Origin: Thermaceae bacterium
GTDB lineage: Bacteria > Deinococcota > Deinococci > Deinococcales > Marinithermaceae
Reading direction: 5' to 3'
Assembly (NCBI GenBank): GCA_026989475.1
Contig: JALSJG010000271.1
Location: 1 to 7,491 of the forward strand
Length of the DNA stretch: 7,491 nucleotides
The notes beneath the pieces were generated by a model. The model ran no database searches. It was not told the DNA's origin and saw only the letters and a program-made list of their open reading frames with translations. The number at the start of each line of letters is the position of its first letter. Positions within the stretch are counted from its first letter, which is position 1. Positions 1 to 5,486 of the stretch are shown here, piece by piece. The translations under genes were made by a program, and so were the position numbers.

Positions 1-602
1 GCCGGCGCCATCAGGGGGGTGTGGAAGGGAGCGGAGACGTTTAAGAAGACCACCCGGGCGCGTTTTTCCTTGAGCCGCCGGGCGGCCTCCTCTACCGCCC
101 CTTTCTTCCCCGAGATCACGGTCTGCGCGGGAGTATTGAGGTTCGCGATCCAAACTTCTTCGAGCCCCTCGAGCGCCTTTTCGATCTCGGCGAGGGGGAG
201 CTTTAAGACCGCCGCCATCGCCCCTTCGCCCACCGGTACCGCCTCTTGCATGTACCGCCCGCGAAGGCGAACGAGCCGAAGGGCGTCCTCGAGCGCAAGG
301 GTTCCCGCCGCCACGTAGGCGGTCCACTCTCCGAGGGAGTGGCCGGCGGCGGCCGCCGGGACAGCGCCCCCGGCCTCGAGGTAGGCGCGGTAAGCGGCGT
401 AGCCCACGGCGAGCAGGGCGGGCTGGGCGTTCTCGGTGAGGGTGAGGGCTTCCTCCGGGCCCTCGAACATTAGCTTGAGGAGCCCGGGAAGCGCGGCCTC
501 GGCGCGCTCGAGCACCTCGCGGGCCGCCTTCGAGCCCTCGAAGAGGGCCCGGCCCATCCCCACCGTCTGGGAGCCCTGTCCGGGGAAGAGCGCCGCCCTC
601 AC
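1..602 (-). CDS. fabD: Malonyl-CoA:ACP transacylase, N-terminal 200 codons (runs off left edge)
   Basis: Transfers malonyl groups from CoA to acyl carrier protein, producing the extender for cytosolic type II fatty-acid synthesis. The visible N-terminal 200 residues carry GQGSQ (residues 8-12), the nucleophile elbow GHSLGEW (87-93, Ser89), the substrate-carboxylate arginine in LRG (Arg114) and the second catalytic residue His194 in SAPFHTPLM. Family members run to about 300 residues, so roughly a third is missing because the window ends, not because the gene is broken. The start is GTG at 602, whose bases overlap the fabH stop in a GTGA arrangement, a 4-nt overlap that implies translational coupling. 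The GTG frame gives the canonical N-terminus right up to GQGSQ. It is the most downstream visible gene of the rpmF-fabH-fabD unit. Identification rests on clear family motifs. Confidence 0.97.
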   Translation of the reverse strand, partial: MRAALFPGQGSQTVGMGRALFEGSKAAREVLERAEAALPGLLKLMFEGPEEALTLTENAQPALLAVGYAAYRAYLEAGGAVPAAAAGHSLGEWTAYVAAGTLALEDALRLVRLRGRYMQEAVPVGEGAMAAVLKLPLAEIEKALEGLEEVWIANLNTPAQTVISGKKGAVEEAARRLKEKRARVVFLNVSAPFHTPLMAP

Positions 603-1579
603 GCCGCCCCCCCGTACCAGGTATGCACCGCCGCCGCCCAGGTGAGCCCCGCCCCGAAGGAGACGAAGAGCAGGTGGTCGCCGTCCTTGACCAGTCCGCG
701 GTCGAGCGCCTCCTTTAGCGCGAGGGGAATCGAGGCGGTGGAGGTGTTCCCGTACTTGTGGAGGTTCACCACCACCTGCTCCCAGTCGAGCCCGAGCCGC
801 TCGCGGGCGGCGTCGATGATGCGCAGGTTGGCCTGGTGGGGCACGAAGAGGCGGATGTCGCGCTTTTCGAGCCCGGCCTTCTCGATCGCCTCCAGGGTGG
901 CGGTGTCCATCACCCGCACCGCGAACTTGAAGACCTCGCGGCCGTTCATGTAGATCTTGTGCCCCATCCGGGTGCCGTCGGGGAGACTGTGGGCGAGGGC
1001 AGCTAGGTGCAAGGCCGATCCCCCGGAGCCGTCGGCGCCGAGGACGAAGGAGCGAAAGCCGTAGCCCTCGGGCACCTGCCCCACTACCGCGGCCCCGGCC
1101 CCGTCGCCGAAGAGGACGGCGGTGGAGCGGTCGCGCCAGTCGGTGATCTTGGAGAGGACCTCGGCGCCGATCACCAGCACCCTTCGCGCGATCCCCGCCT
1201 CGACCTGGCCGGCCGCCTGGGCCAGGGCATAAAGCCAGCCGGGGCAGCCGGCGAGGAGGTCGTAGGCGGCCGCCTTGAGGCCGAAGCGGTGCTGGATGAG
1301 GGCGGCGGTGTTCGGGAAGTAGGCGTCCGGGGCGTTGGTGGCCACCACCACCTGGTCCACCTCGGCCAGGGCCTCCTCCCCGTGGCGGTGGAGGAGGTCC
1401 TCCACCGCCTTCACCGCGAGGTCGTAGGCGTACTCGTTCTTCTCGGCGATCCTACGTTCCTTGATGCCGGTCCGGGTAGTAATCCACTCGTCCGAGGTGT
1501 CCAAAAAAGAGGCCAGGTCCTCGTTGGTGAGGACCTTCTCGGGAACGTAGGTGCCGAGGGCCAAAAGCCCTGCCGGCAC
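599..1579 (-). CDS. fabH: Beta-ketoacyl-ACP synthase III
   Basis: Condenses an acyl-CoA primer with malonyl-ACP, starting each round of type II fatty-acid synthesis in the cytosol. Primer choice (acetyl versus branched-chain CoA) cannot be read from the sequence. The 326-residue protein has the full thiolase-fold length and the Cys-His-Asn triad: Cys112 in GCPGW, His248 in VPHQAN and Asn278 in YGNTS. A proline follows the catalytic cysteine where many FabH proteins have alanine or serine; I recall the same CPGW in Thermus FabH, so this looks like a lineage trait. The start is GTG at 1579, one base after the rpmF stop. A GGAGG (1586-1590) lies inside the last rpmF codons at 6-nt spacing, which supports this start and coupled translation. 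The gene overlaps fabD by 4 nt. Confidence 0.97.
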   Translation of the reverse strand: MPAGLLALGTYVPEKVLTNEDLASFLDTSDEWITTRTGIKERRIAEKNEYAYDLAVKAVEDLLHRHGEEALAEVDQVVVATNAPDAYFPNTAALIQHRFGLKAAAYDLLAGCPGWLYALAQAAGQVEAGIARRVLVIGAEVLSKITDWRDRSTAVLFGDGAGAAVVGQVPEGYGFRSFVLGADGSGGSALHLAALAHSLPDGTRMGHKIYMNGREVFKFAVRVMDTATLEAIEKAGLEKRDIRLFVPHQANLRIIDAARERLGLDWEQVVVNLHKYGNTSTASIPLALKEALDRGLVKDGDHLLFVSFGAGLTWAAAVHTWYGGAA

Positions 1580-1580
1580 G

Positions 1581-1772
1581 TTAGGCCTCCGGGACTTCGA
1601 GGATCTTCTCGCCCTTGTAGTAGCCGCACTCGGGGCAGACGGTGTGCGGGGGCTTCATCGCGCCGCACTGGGGGCAGGGAACGAGCGCGGGGGCGCTGAG
1701 CGCGTGATGGCTCCGCCGCTTGTCGCGGCGCGACTTCGAGGTCTTCTTCTTCGGTACCGGGTGCTTGGCCAT
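1581..1772 (-). CDS. rpmF: 50S ribosomal protein L32, zinc-ribbon form
   Basis: Structural protein of the large ribosomal subunit. The 63-residue product starts MAKHPVPKKKTSKSRRDKRR, the typical basic L32 N-terminus. It then has two CxxC knuckles (Cys33/Cys36 and Cys46/Cys49) that form a zinc ribbon, so this is the zinc-binding version rather than the cysteine-free paralogue some bacteria use under zinc limitation. The ATG at 1772 is preceded by a strong GGGGAGG (1777-1783) four bases upstream. It follows the DUF177 gene after 53 nt and abuts fabH with a 1-nt gap. An extended -10 promoter lies in the 53-nt gap, so L32, FabH and FabD can be transcribed independently of DUF177. Confidence 0.98.
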   Translation of the reverse strand: MAKHPVPKKKTSKSRRDKRRSHHALSAPALVPCPQCGAMKPPHTVCPECGYYKGEKILEVPEA

Positions 1773-1807
1773 GGTTCCTCCCCTGGCCCGGCGCGGGCCG
1801 AAGGGCC

Positions 1808-1816
1808 ATTATAGCA
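1808..1816 (-). promoter_or_regulatory. Extended -10 promoter for rpmF-fabH-fabD
   Basis: On the minus strand the sequence reads TGC followed directly by a perfect TATAAT (-10 at 1808-1813, TGn at 1814-1816). No good TTGACA sits 16-18 nt upstream, which is acceptable for an extended -10 promoter. The predicted start is near 1801, giving a leader of about 28 nt. Most of that leader is a GGCCC/GGGCC hairpin (arms 1795-1799 and 1785-1789) followed by the GGGGAGG ribosome-binding site. The elements are seen in the sequence; promoter activity is inferred. Confidence 0.75.
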
Positions 1817-1825
1817 GAGCCTCGC

Positions 1826-2365
1826 CTAGGAAAGCTCTTTTAAGAGCCCTTCGAGCGCGACGAAGGGGGTGGGCCTATCTGGCCCTTGCCCGTGGCCGCA
1901 TTCGGTCTCGTTGAGGTCGGCGCCGCAAACCGGGCAGAGCCCGGCGCAGTCCTCGTGGCAGACGGTGGTGAGCGGCATCTCCAGGGCGAAGGCCTGGTAG
2001 AGGAAACCGGAGAGGTCGAGCTCGGGCTCGCCGAAGTAGTAGACCTCCTCGGGCTCCTCGACCAGCTTCACCCCCTCGACCCCGGGCTGGTAGGCGAGGA
2101 GGTGCTGGAAGTAGGCGTGGATCGGCACCCGGGTGGGCTTCAGACAGCGCCGGCACTCCATCACCGCCTCGCCGTGGATCTCGCCGGAGAGCCAGAACTC
2201 GCCCCCCATGTGGGTGACCGTCACCCGCCAGTCGGCGGGCTCGGCGAGCGGGACGCCCCCGGCCTCGGGACCCACGCGGCCCTCGATCTGGCCCTCGGCG
2301 CGCTTGGTTCCGGGCTCCTTCAGGATGGAGGCGAGGTTGATGCTCTGGACATCCTTTGGGTCCAT
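1826..2365 (-). CDS. DUF177 / YceD-like protein upstream of rpmF
   Basis: A member of the DUF177 family, widely found immediately upstream of rpmF. Homologues have been linked to 23S rRNA accumulation or ribosome assembly, but the biochemical role is not settled. The 179-residue protein has cysteine pairs consistent with metal binding: Cys71/Cys74 in CRRC, then Cys136, Cys140, Cys144, Cys147 and Cys156 around AGLCPVCGADLNETEC, which is the family signature. The C-terminus (TPFVALEGLL) matches the usual closing helix. I place the start at ATG 2365, not at the upstream TTG (2401), because that TTG is the first three bases of a TTGACA -35 box and the -10 ends 7 nt before the ATG. No Shine-Dalgarno is present, consistent with a leaderless mRNA. 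Family assignment is firm; the start is inferred. Confidence 0.9.
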   Translation of the reverse strand: MDPKDVQSINLASILKEPGTKRAEGQIEGRVGPEAGGVPLAEPADWRVTVTHMGGEFWLSGEIHGEAVMECRRCLKPTRVPIHAYFQHLLAYQPGVEGVKLVEEPEEVYYFGEPELDLSGFLYQAFALEMPLTTVCHEDCAGLCPVCGADLNETECGHGQGPDRPTPFVALEGLLKELS

Positions 2366-2372
2366 CGAAGCA

Positions 2373-2401
2373 AGTTTAGGCGGCCTTTGGCCTTTTGTCA
2401 A
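2373..2401 (-). promoter_or_regulatory. Leaderless sigma-70-type promoter of the DUF177 gene
   Basis: Reading the minus strand, a perfect TTGACA (2396-2401) is followed by a 17-nt spacer and TAAACT (2373-2378, four of six consensus bases). Seven bases separate the -10 from ATG 2365, so transcription should start at or within a base or so of the A of the start codon. The optimal spacer and perfect -35 make this one of the clearest promoters in the window. Confidence 0.8.
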
Positions 2402-2463
2402 GGGGTATGCCCTTTCTATGCATAAAGAAAGAAAAGCGAAACGGGCGCGAAAAGCCCGCTTTC
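2402..2463. promoter_or_regulatory. Divergent control region between DUF177 and arginase genes
   Basis: This short gap is strikingly A/T-rich (2410-2440) compared with everything around it. It contains ATGCAT (2418-2423) flanked by CTTTCT on the left and AAAGAAAG on the right, an imperfect palindrome. It also holds a CGGGC/GCCCG inverted repeat with a 7-nt loop (2442-2446 and 2454-2458) immediately upstream of the arginase -10. Either could be an operator or an upstream promoter element. No regulator can be named. Confidence 0.35.
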
Positions 2464-2472
2464 TGCTAGCAT
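2464..2472 (+). promoter_or_regulatory. Extended -10 promoter of arginase, probably leaderless
   Basis: TGC precedes TAGCAT (2467-2472, matching T, A, A and T of TATAAT), and the arginase ATG lies six bases further on. There is no recognisable -35 at the right spacing and no Shine-Dalgarno before the ATG, so a leaderless transcript starting at the ATG is the simplest reading. Confidence 0.55.
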
Positions 2473-2478
2473 GGGTGC

Positions 2479-3363
2479 ATGCGGCGCGTGGCCGTCCTTG
2501 GGGTGCCGATGGACCTGGGCGCGGGCCGGCGCGGCGTGGACATGGGCCCGAGCGCGATCCGATACGCCCGGTTGCACGAGGAGCTTACCGCCCTTGGGTA
2601 CCGGGTGCTCGAGCTCGGCGACCTGGAGGTCCCGGTGGCCGAGTCCCTCACCCCCGAGCCCCCGCCCCACCACGCCGGCGCCATCGCCTCGGTCTGTCAG
2701 AAGCTCTACGAGCGCCTTGTAGCGCTGGACGCTTCCGTCTTCCCCCTGGTGCTCGGTGGCGACCACTCCCTCGCCCTGGGCTCGGTCCCGGGCGGCGCCC
2801 GAGGCGAGCGCGTAGGCGTGATCTGGGTGGACGCCCACGGCGACTTCAACACCCCCGAGACGAGCCCGAGCGGCAACGTCCACGGGATGCCGCTCGCGGC
2901 CCTCCTCGGCAAGGGCGACCCCCGGCTCGTGGGGATCGGGGGGCCTGGGCCCAAGGTGCGCCCCGAGGACGTCGCCCTCGTCGGGGTGCGGAGCCTGGAC
3001 CCCGGCGAGCGGGCGCTTTTGAGGGAGTCGGGGGCCCGGGTCTTCACCATGACCGAGGTGGACCGGATGGGGATCGCCCGGGTGGCGGAAGCCGTGATTG
3101 CGCAAATGCAAGGGCTCCCCCGGGTGCACGTCTCCCTCGACGCCGACGTGCTCGATCCCGAGATCGCTCCCGGGGTGGGTACTCCGGTCCCGGGCGGGCT
3201 TTCCTACCGGGAGGCGCACCTTTTCATGGAGCTGCTCTCGGAGGCGGGTTTCGTGACCAGCCTGGACCTCGTCGAGGTGAACCCCATCCTGGACCGGAGC
3301 AATCGCACCGCCGAGATCGCAGTCGAGCTCGCGGCCAGCTTGCTGGGAAAACGGATTCTCTAA
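2479..3363 (+). CDS. rocF: Arginase
   Basis: Hydrolyses L-arginine to L-ornithine and urea in the cytosol using a two-manganese centre, so it can feed arginine catabolism or ornithine supply. The 294-residue length is typical of bacterial arginases. Metal ligands are visible: His96 in GGDHS, Asp118/His120/Asp122 in DAHGD, and Asp221 and Asp223 in SLDADVLDP. The segment TPETSPSGNVHGMP (125-138, His135) and Glu266 in LVEVNP are arginase-type substrate-site features. They favour arginase over agmatinase or formimidoylglutamase, and the sequence closely resembles the Bacillus caldovelox enzyme as I recall it. The ATG at 2479 begins the canonical RRVAVLGVPMDLG strand; an earlier ATG at 2471 is out of frame. 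The gene stands alone and its stop overlaps the end of the convergent ABC permease gene by 4 nt. Confidence 0.95.
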   Translation: MRRVAVLGVPMDLGAGRRGVDMGPSAIRYARLHEELTALGYRVLELGDLEVPVAESLTPEPPPHHAGAIASVCQKLYERLVALDASVFPLVLGGDHSLALGSVPGGARGERVGVIWVDAHGDFNTPETSPSGNVHGMPLAALLGKGDPRLVGIGGPGPKVRPEDVALVGVRSLDPGERALLRESGARVFTMTEVDRMGIARVAEAVIAQMQGLPRVHVSLDADVLDPEIAPGVGTPVPGGLSYREAHLFMELLSEAGFVTSLDLVEVNPILDRSNRTAEIAVELAASLLGKRIL

Positions 3364-4085
3364 CCGGTGCCCCGGCGCCAGGCCCACGTCGCGATCAGGG
3401 CGAAGAAAACGGCGTAGCCCAAAAGAGCAAGGAGAGAGGCGGCCGGCCAGGGTAGAGCCTCGCTCGCAGCCCAGACCAGCTCCGCCCAGTGGCGGGTGGG
3501 AAGCCAGGGGGAGATCGCCCTGGCCCATCCGGGGAGGAGTTCGGGGGGCATCCAGAGACCGCCGAGGTAGGAAAGGGGGAGAAAGATCAGGTTGGCCAGG
3601 GCCAGCGCCGCTCTTGGACGGGTCAGGTAGGCGAGGCTAAGCCCCATCAGTCCGTGGGGAACCGCGCCGAGTACGAGCGCCGCGAGCAGGGTTGGCCAGC
3701 GTCCCGCGGGCAGGTGGAAGGGGGTGGCTAGCCCCGCCACCGCCGCCACCAACAGCGCTGCTGCCAGCGCAAAAAGCAGCCCGGCAAGCAGGTAGGCGGC
3801 AGGCCGCACTCCGGCCGGAAGGGGAAGGGTCCTCAAGTAAGGGACCCAGGGATTTTCCCGCTCCTGGGAAAGACCCACCCCGTACTGGAAAAAGACGACG
3901 GTAAAGAAGGCGAAGGCCATGAACGAGGTGGTGGTTTTCAACGCGGTTTCCGGGGTTTTTAGGTAGGGGGCGGCGAACATCAGGAAGAACATCCCGGGGA
4001 ATACGAAGCTTGGAATCAAAAACCCCGGCATCCGGAGAAGTGCCAGCAACTCGTACTTAAGGTGCACGAACACCAGCCGGATCAT
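3360..4085 (-). CDS. ABC-2 type exporter permease
   Basis: Integral inner-membrane subunit of a DrrA/DrrB-like or NatA/NatB-like ABC exporter; the substrate cannot be predicted. The 241-residue protein has six predicted membrane segments (about residues 21-40, 53-72, 96-120, 131-154, 158-178 and 214-236). It also has the cytoplasmic loop with ERENPWVPYLRTLPLP (75-90) and the family segment LSYLGGLWMPPELLP (171-185) before the last helix. ATG 4085 overlaps the TGA of the upstream ATPase in an ATGA arrangement, showing the two are co-translated partners. The 3' end runs into the convergent arginase gene with a 4-nt overlap, leaving no room for a terminator between them. Third-position G/C bias looks weaker than in fabH, hisA or arginase (not measured). 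Confidence 0.88.
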   Translation of the reverse strand: MIRLVFVHLKYELLALLRMPGFLIPSFVFPGMFFLMFAAPYLKTPETALKTTTSFMAFAFFTVVFFQYGVGLSQERENPWVPYLRTLPLPAGVRPAAYLLAGLLFALAAALLVAAVAGLATPFHLPAGRWPTLLAALVLGAVPHGLMGLSLAYLTRPRAALALANLIFLPLSYLGGLWMPPELLPGWARAISPWLPTRHWAELVWAASEALPWPAASLLALLGYAVFFALIATWAWRRGTG

Positions 4086-5002
4086 GCTTCGCCCCGGGTG
4101 AGCGCGAGAAAAGCCTCCTCGAGGCGCAGGGGACGGACCTCGAGTTCCCGGAACGCGACCCTTTTTTCCATCAGCTCGACGACCAACCGATCGGCGTCGG
4201 AGGTGTAAAGGACGAAGCGATCCCCGACGCGTTCGATGCGTACCGCGTGGGAAAGCTCGGGCAGACCTGGCGCGAAAAAGGAGACCTGTTTAAGCCCCAC
4301 GCGGGCCTTGATCGCCTCCGGCGTACCTTCGATCAGGAGGCGCCCTTGATGAAGGATGGCGACGCGGTCGGCCAAGGCTTCGGCCTCCTCCAGGTAATGG
4401 GTGGTAAGCAGCACCGCTTTGCCTTCGTCGCGAAAGGTTCGGATTGCCTGCCAGAGCGTGTGGCGCCCTTCGACGTCGAGCCCCGTGGTCGGTTCGTCGA
4501 GCACGACGAGGTTGGGATTGCCTGCGAAGGCGAGCAGTACCGAAAGCCGCCTCCGTTCTCCTCCGGAAAGCGCCGAGGTCATCCGACCGGCTTTGGCGGC
4601 GAGACCGAACTGCTCCAGCAGATGGTCCCGCGCTGCGGGCTTTGGGTAGTGGGCCCGTACCAGGTCCACCACTTCCCGTACCCTTAGGGTGGGCGGAAAA
4701 CCGGTCTCCTGGGGAGTAACCCCGAGGAAGCGCCGGCTCCGCCAGCAGCGGGGGTCGCCGCCAAAGAGGCGGGCCTCGCCTCGATCGGGGGAGAGGAGCC
4801 CCACCAGCACCCGGACCAGGGTGGTCTTGCCGGCGCCATTCGGGCCCAGAAGGGCAAGCACCTCACCCGAAGATACCCTAAGGCTCACCCCCTTTAAGGC
4901 TTGGATCTTACCGTAGGTCTTCCAGATTTCTTTCGCCTCGGCAGGAAACACGTTCGTTCTCCCTGGACTCGGTCCCGCTCGGCCTGCTCCCGGAGGTGCC
5001 AT
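4082..5002 (-). CDS. ABC transporter ATPase subunit (ABC-2 exporter)
   Basis: Cytoplasmic ATPase that powers the permease encoded immediately downstream. All nucleotide-binding motifs are intact: Walker A GPNGAGKT (53-60), Q-loop Gln98, signature LSGGE (145-149), Walker B VVLDEP with Glu170, D-loop GLD (174-176) and switch His202. A C-terminal domain of about 65 residues follows, as in DrrA/CcmA-type exporter ATPases. The called start is ATG 5002, preceded by AGGAGG (5012-5017) at 9-nt spacing and a weak TAGTCT -10 at 5025-5030. It adds a proline/glycine-rich N-terminus of 17 residues that lies outside the conserved domain. GTG 4951 with its own GGGAG seven bases upstream would give a 289-residue protein and is a real alternative. 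Drug, lipid or peptide export are all possible. Confidence 0.92.
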   Translation of the reverse strand: MAPPGAGRAGPSPGRTNVFPAEAKEIWKTYGKIQALKGVSLRVSSGEVLALLGPNGAGKTTLVRVLVGLLSPDRGEARLFGGDPRCWRSRRFLGVTPQETGFPPTLRVREVVDLVRAHYPKPAARDHLLEQFGLAAKAGRMTSALSGGERRRLSVLLAFAGNPNLVVLDEPTTGLDVEGRHTLWQAIRTFRDEGKAVLLTTHYLEEAEALADRVAILHQGRLLIEGTPEAIKARVGLKQVSFFAPGLPELSHAVRIERVGDRFVLYTSDADRLVVELMEKRVAFRELEVRPLRLEEAFLALTRGEA

Positions 5003-5296
5003 TTTGCATCGCCTCCTGGCGCGTAGACTACACTGAGTTTCGTCCCAGCTCCTCGGCTAACTGGCGGAGGGGGATCGAGCGATGGCTTCCAGGACCTGGC
5101 CGGTCCTACCTTTCCCGGTGCTGCACCTGTCGCAAACTGGGCGATCGCCTCGAGTTAAATTGTTTCCGGGAGGGTCGTACCCATAGCACCTGGAACTGCT
5201 GCCGCCGCCTCCGCGGCAACCCAACCGATCCGACCCGCCAAGCCTCCGCCAACGAACTCGAGCTCCTCGCGGTAGGCCAGGCCGGGAACACGTGCC
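5003..5296. other. Unassigned stretch with inverted repeats, no convincing gene
   Basis: I see no gene here that I can support. The long plus-strand frame across it has cysteine/arginine-rich, coding-unlike composition. A minus-strand 60-codon frame (5155-5337) is more protein-like, but only about 60% of its third positions over 5158-5295 are G or C, lower than the strong bias in neighbouring genes. Structures seen: AGGACC/GGTCCT with a 5-nt loop (5091-5107), TGCCGC/GCGGCA with a 7-nt loop (5200-5218), a 10-bp palindrome GGCGATCGCC (5140-5149), and AACTCGAG/CTCGAGTT arms 98 nt apart (5149-5156 and 5255-5262). It could be a long leader for the ABC genes, a small RNA, or decayed sequence. Confidence 0.4.
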
Positions 5297-5455
5297 TTAC
5301 GCGCGTCCCCTTTCTCCGGGGCAAAGGAGGAAGGCATCGAGCAGCATGCCCAGGCCGATTCCAATAAAGAGGCCGGCGAGTAGGTGATTGAAAAGAGCGC
5401 CCAGGCCCGTTCCGATCCACGCGAGGGCCCCGGTGATTCGTCCACAGCGTTTCAT
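5297..5455 (-). CDS. Small glycine-rich hydrophobic membrane protein, 52 residues
   Basis: I do not recognise this gene. The frame runs from ATG 5455 to TAA at 5297-5299 and encodes MKRCGR followed by about 39 mostly hydrophobic residues (about 7-45). These include repeated small-xxx-small patterns (GTGLGALF, then FIGIGLGML), and the end is polar (CPGERGRA). That predicts one long or two short membrane helices, with a basic N-terminus likely cytoplasmic. About two thirds of third positions are G or C, less than in its neighbours. The start is divergent from hisA and has a TAAAAT box 15 nt upstream, but only a weak ribosome-binding site (GGGC). It lies on the same strand as the ABC exporter genes, about 300 nt upstream, so it could be an accessory protein to them, though nothing shows this. 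Chance hydrophobic frame is the alternative. Confidence 0.5.
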   Translation of the reverse strand: MKRCGRITGALAWIGTGLGALFNHLLAGLFIGIGLGMLLDAFLLCPGERGRA

Positions 5456-5470
5456 GCTTGCCCAAGGTTG

Positions 5471-5476
5471 ATTTTA
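5471..5476 (-). promoter_or_regulatory. Candidate -10 box for the small membrane ORF
   Basis: The minus strand reads TAAAAT, five of six matches to TATAAT, 15 nt before ATG 5455. No convincing -35 is present at 16-18 nt. It overlaps the hisA -10 (5475-5480) by two bases, so polymerase should occupy only one of the two at a time. Confidence 0.45.
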
Positions 5477-5480
5477 CACT
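5475..5480 (+). promoter_or_regulatory. -10 box of hisA, leaderless arrangement
   Basis: TACACT lies six bases before GTG 5487, which puts the expected transcription start on the start codon. A weak TTCATG (5451-5456) 18 nt upstream could act as the -35. No Shine-Dalgarno precedes the GTG at a usable distance, so a leaderless GTG-start mRNA is inferred. Confidence 0.5.
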
Positions 5481-5486
5481 GGTGCC

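Noticed and set aside
111..113. Possible proline after the FabH active-site cysteine as an inactivating change (residues 111-113 of FabH, near base 1243)
   Set aside because: The same CPGW context is recalled in Thermus FabH and the rest of the triad is intact, so it is a lineage feature. Coordinates given here are residue numbers.
1007..1699. 230-codon plus-strand frame antisense to fabH and rpmF
   Set aside because: Glycine/valine-rich shadow typical of GC-rich DNA; the opposite strand carries unmistakable FabH and L32.
2471..2473. Upstream ATG as the arginase start
   Set aside because: It is out of frame with the arginase and lies within the -10 box.
2416..3528. 370-codon minus-strand frame opposite arginase
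   Set aside because: Antisense shadow of a clear arginase and of the end of the permease; no recognisable domain.
5140..5149. GGCGATCGCC resembling the cyanobacterial HIP1 repeat
   Set aside because: Only one copy was noticed in the window and the gene content is not cyanobacterial; chance in GC-rich DNA is adequate.
5030..5150. Possible signal recognition particle (4.5S-like) RNA because of GGTCCTGGAAGC on the minus strand
   Set aside because: The conserved SRP core (GGTC..GGAAG.AGCAGCC with the closing helix) is not matched and the flanks do not pair as required.
4996..5367. 123-codon plus-strand open frame across the gap upstream of the ABC ATPase
   Set aside because: Composition is arginine/cysteine/serine-rich without domain features, it starts inside the ABC gene on the opposite strand and overlaps the small membrane ORF antisense; no ribosome-binding site of note.
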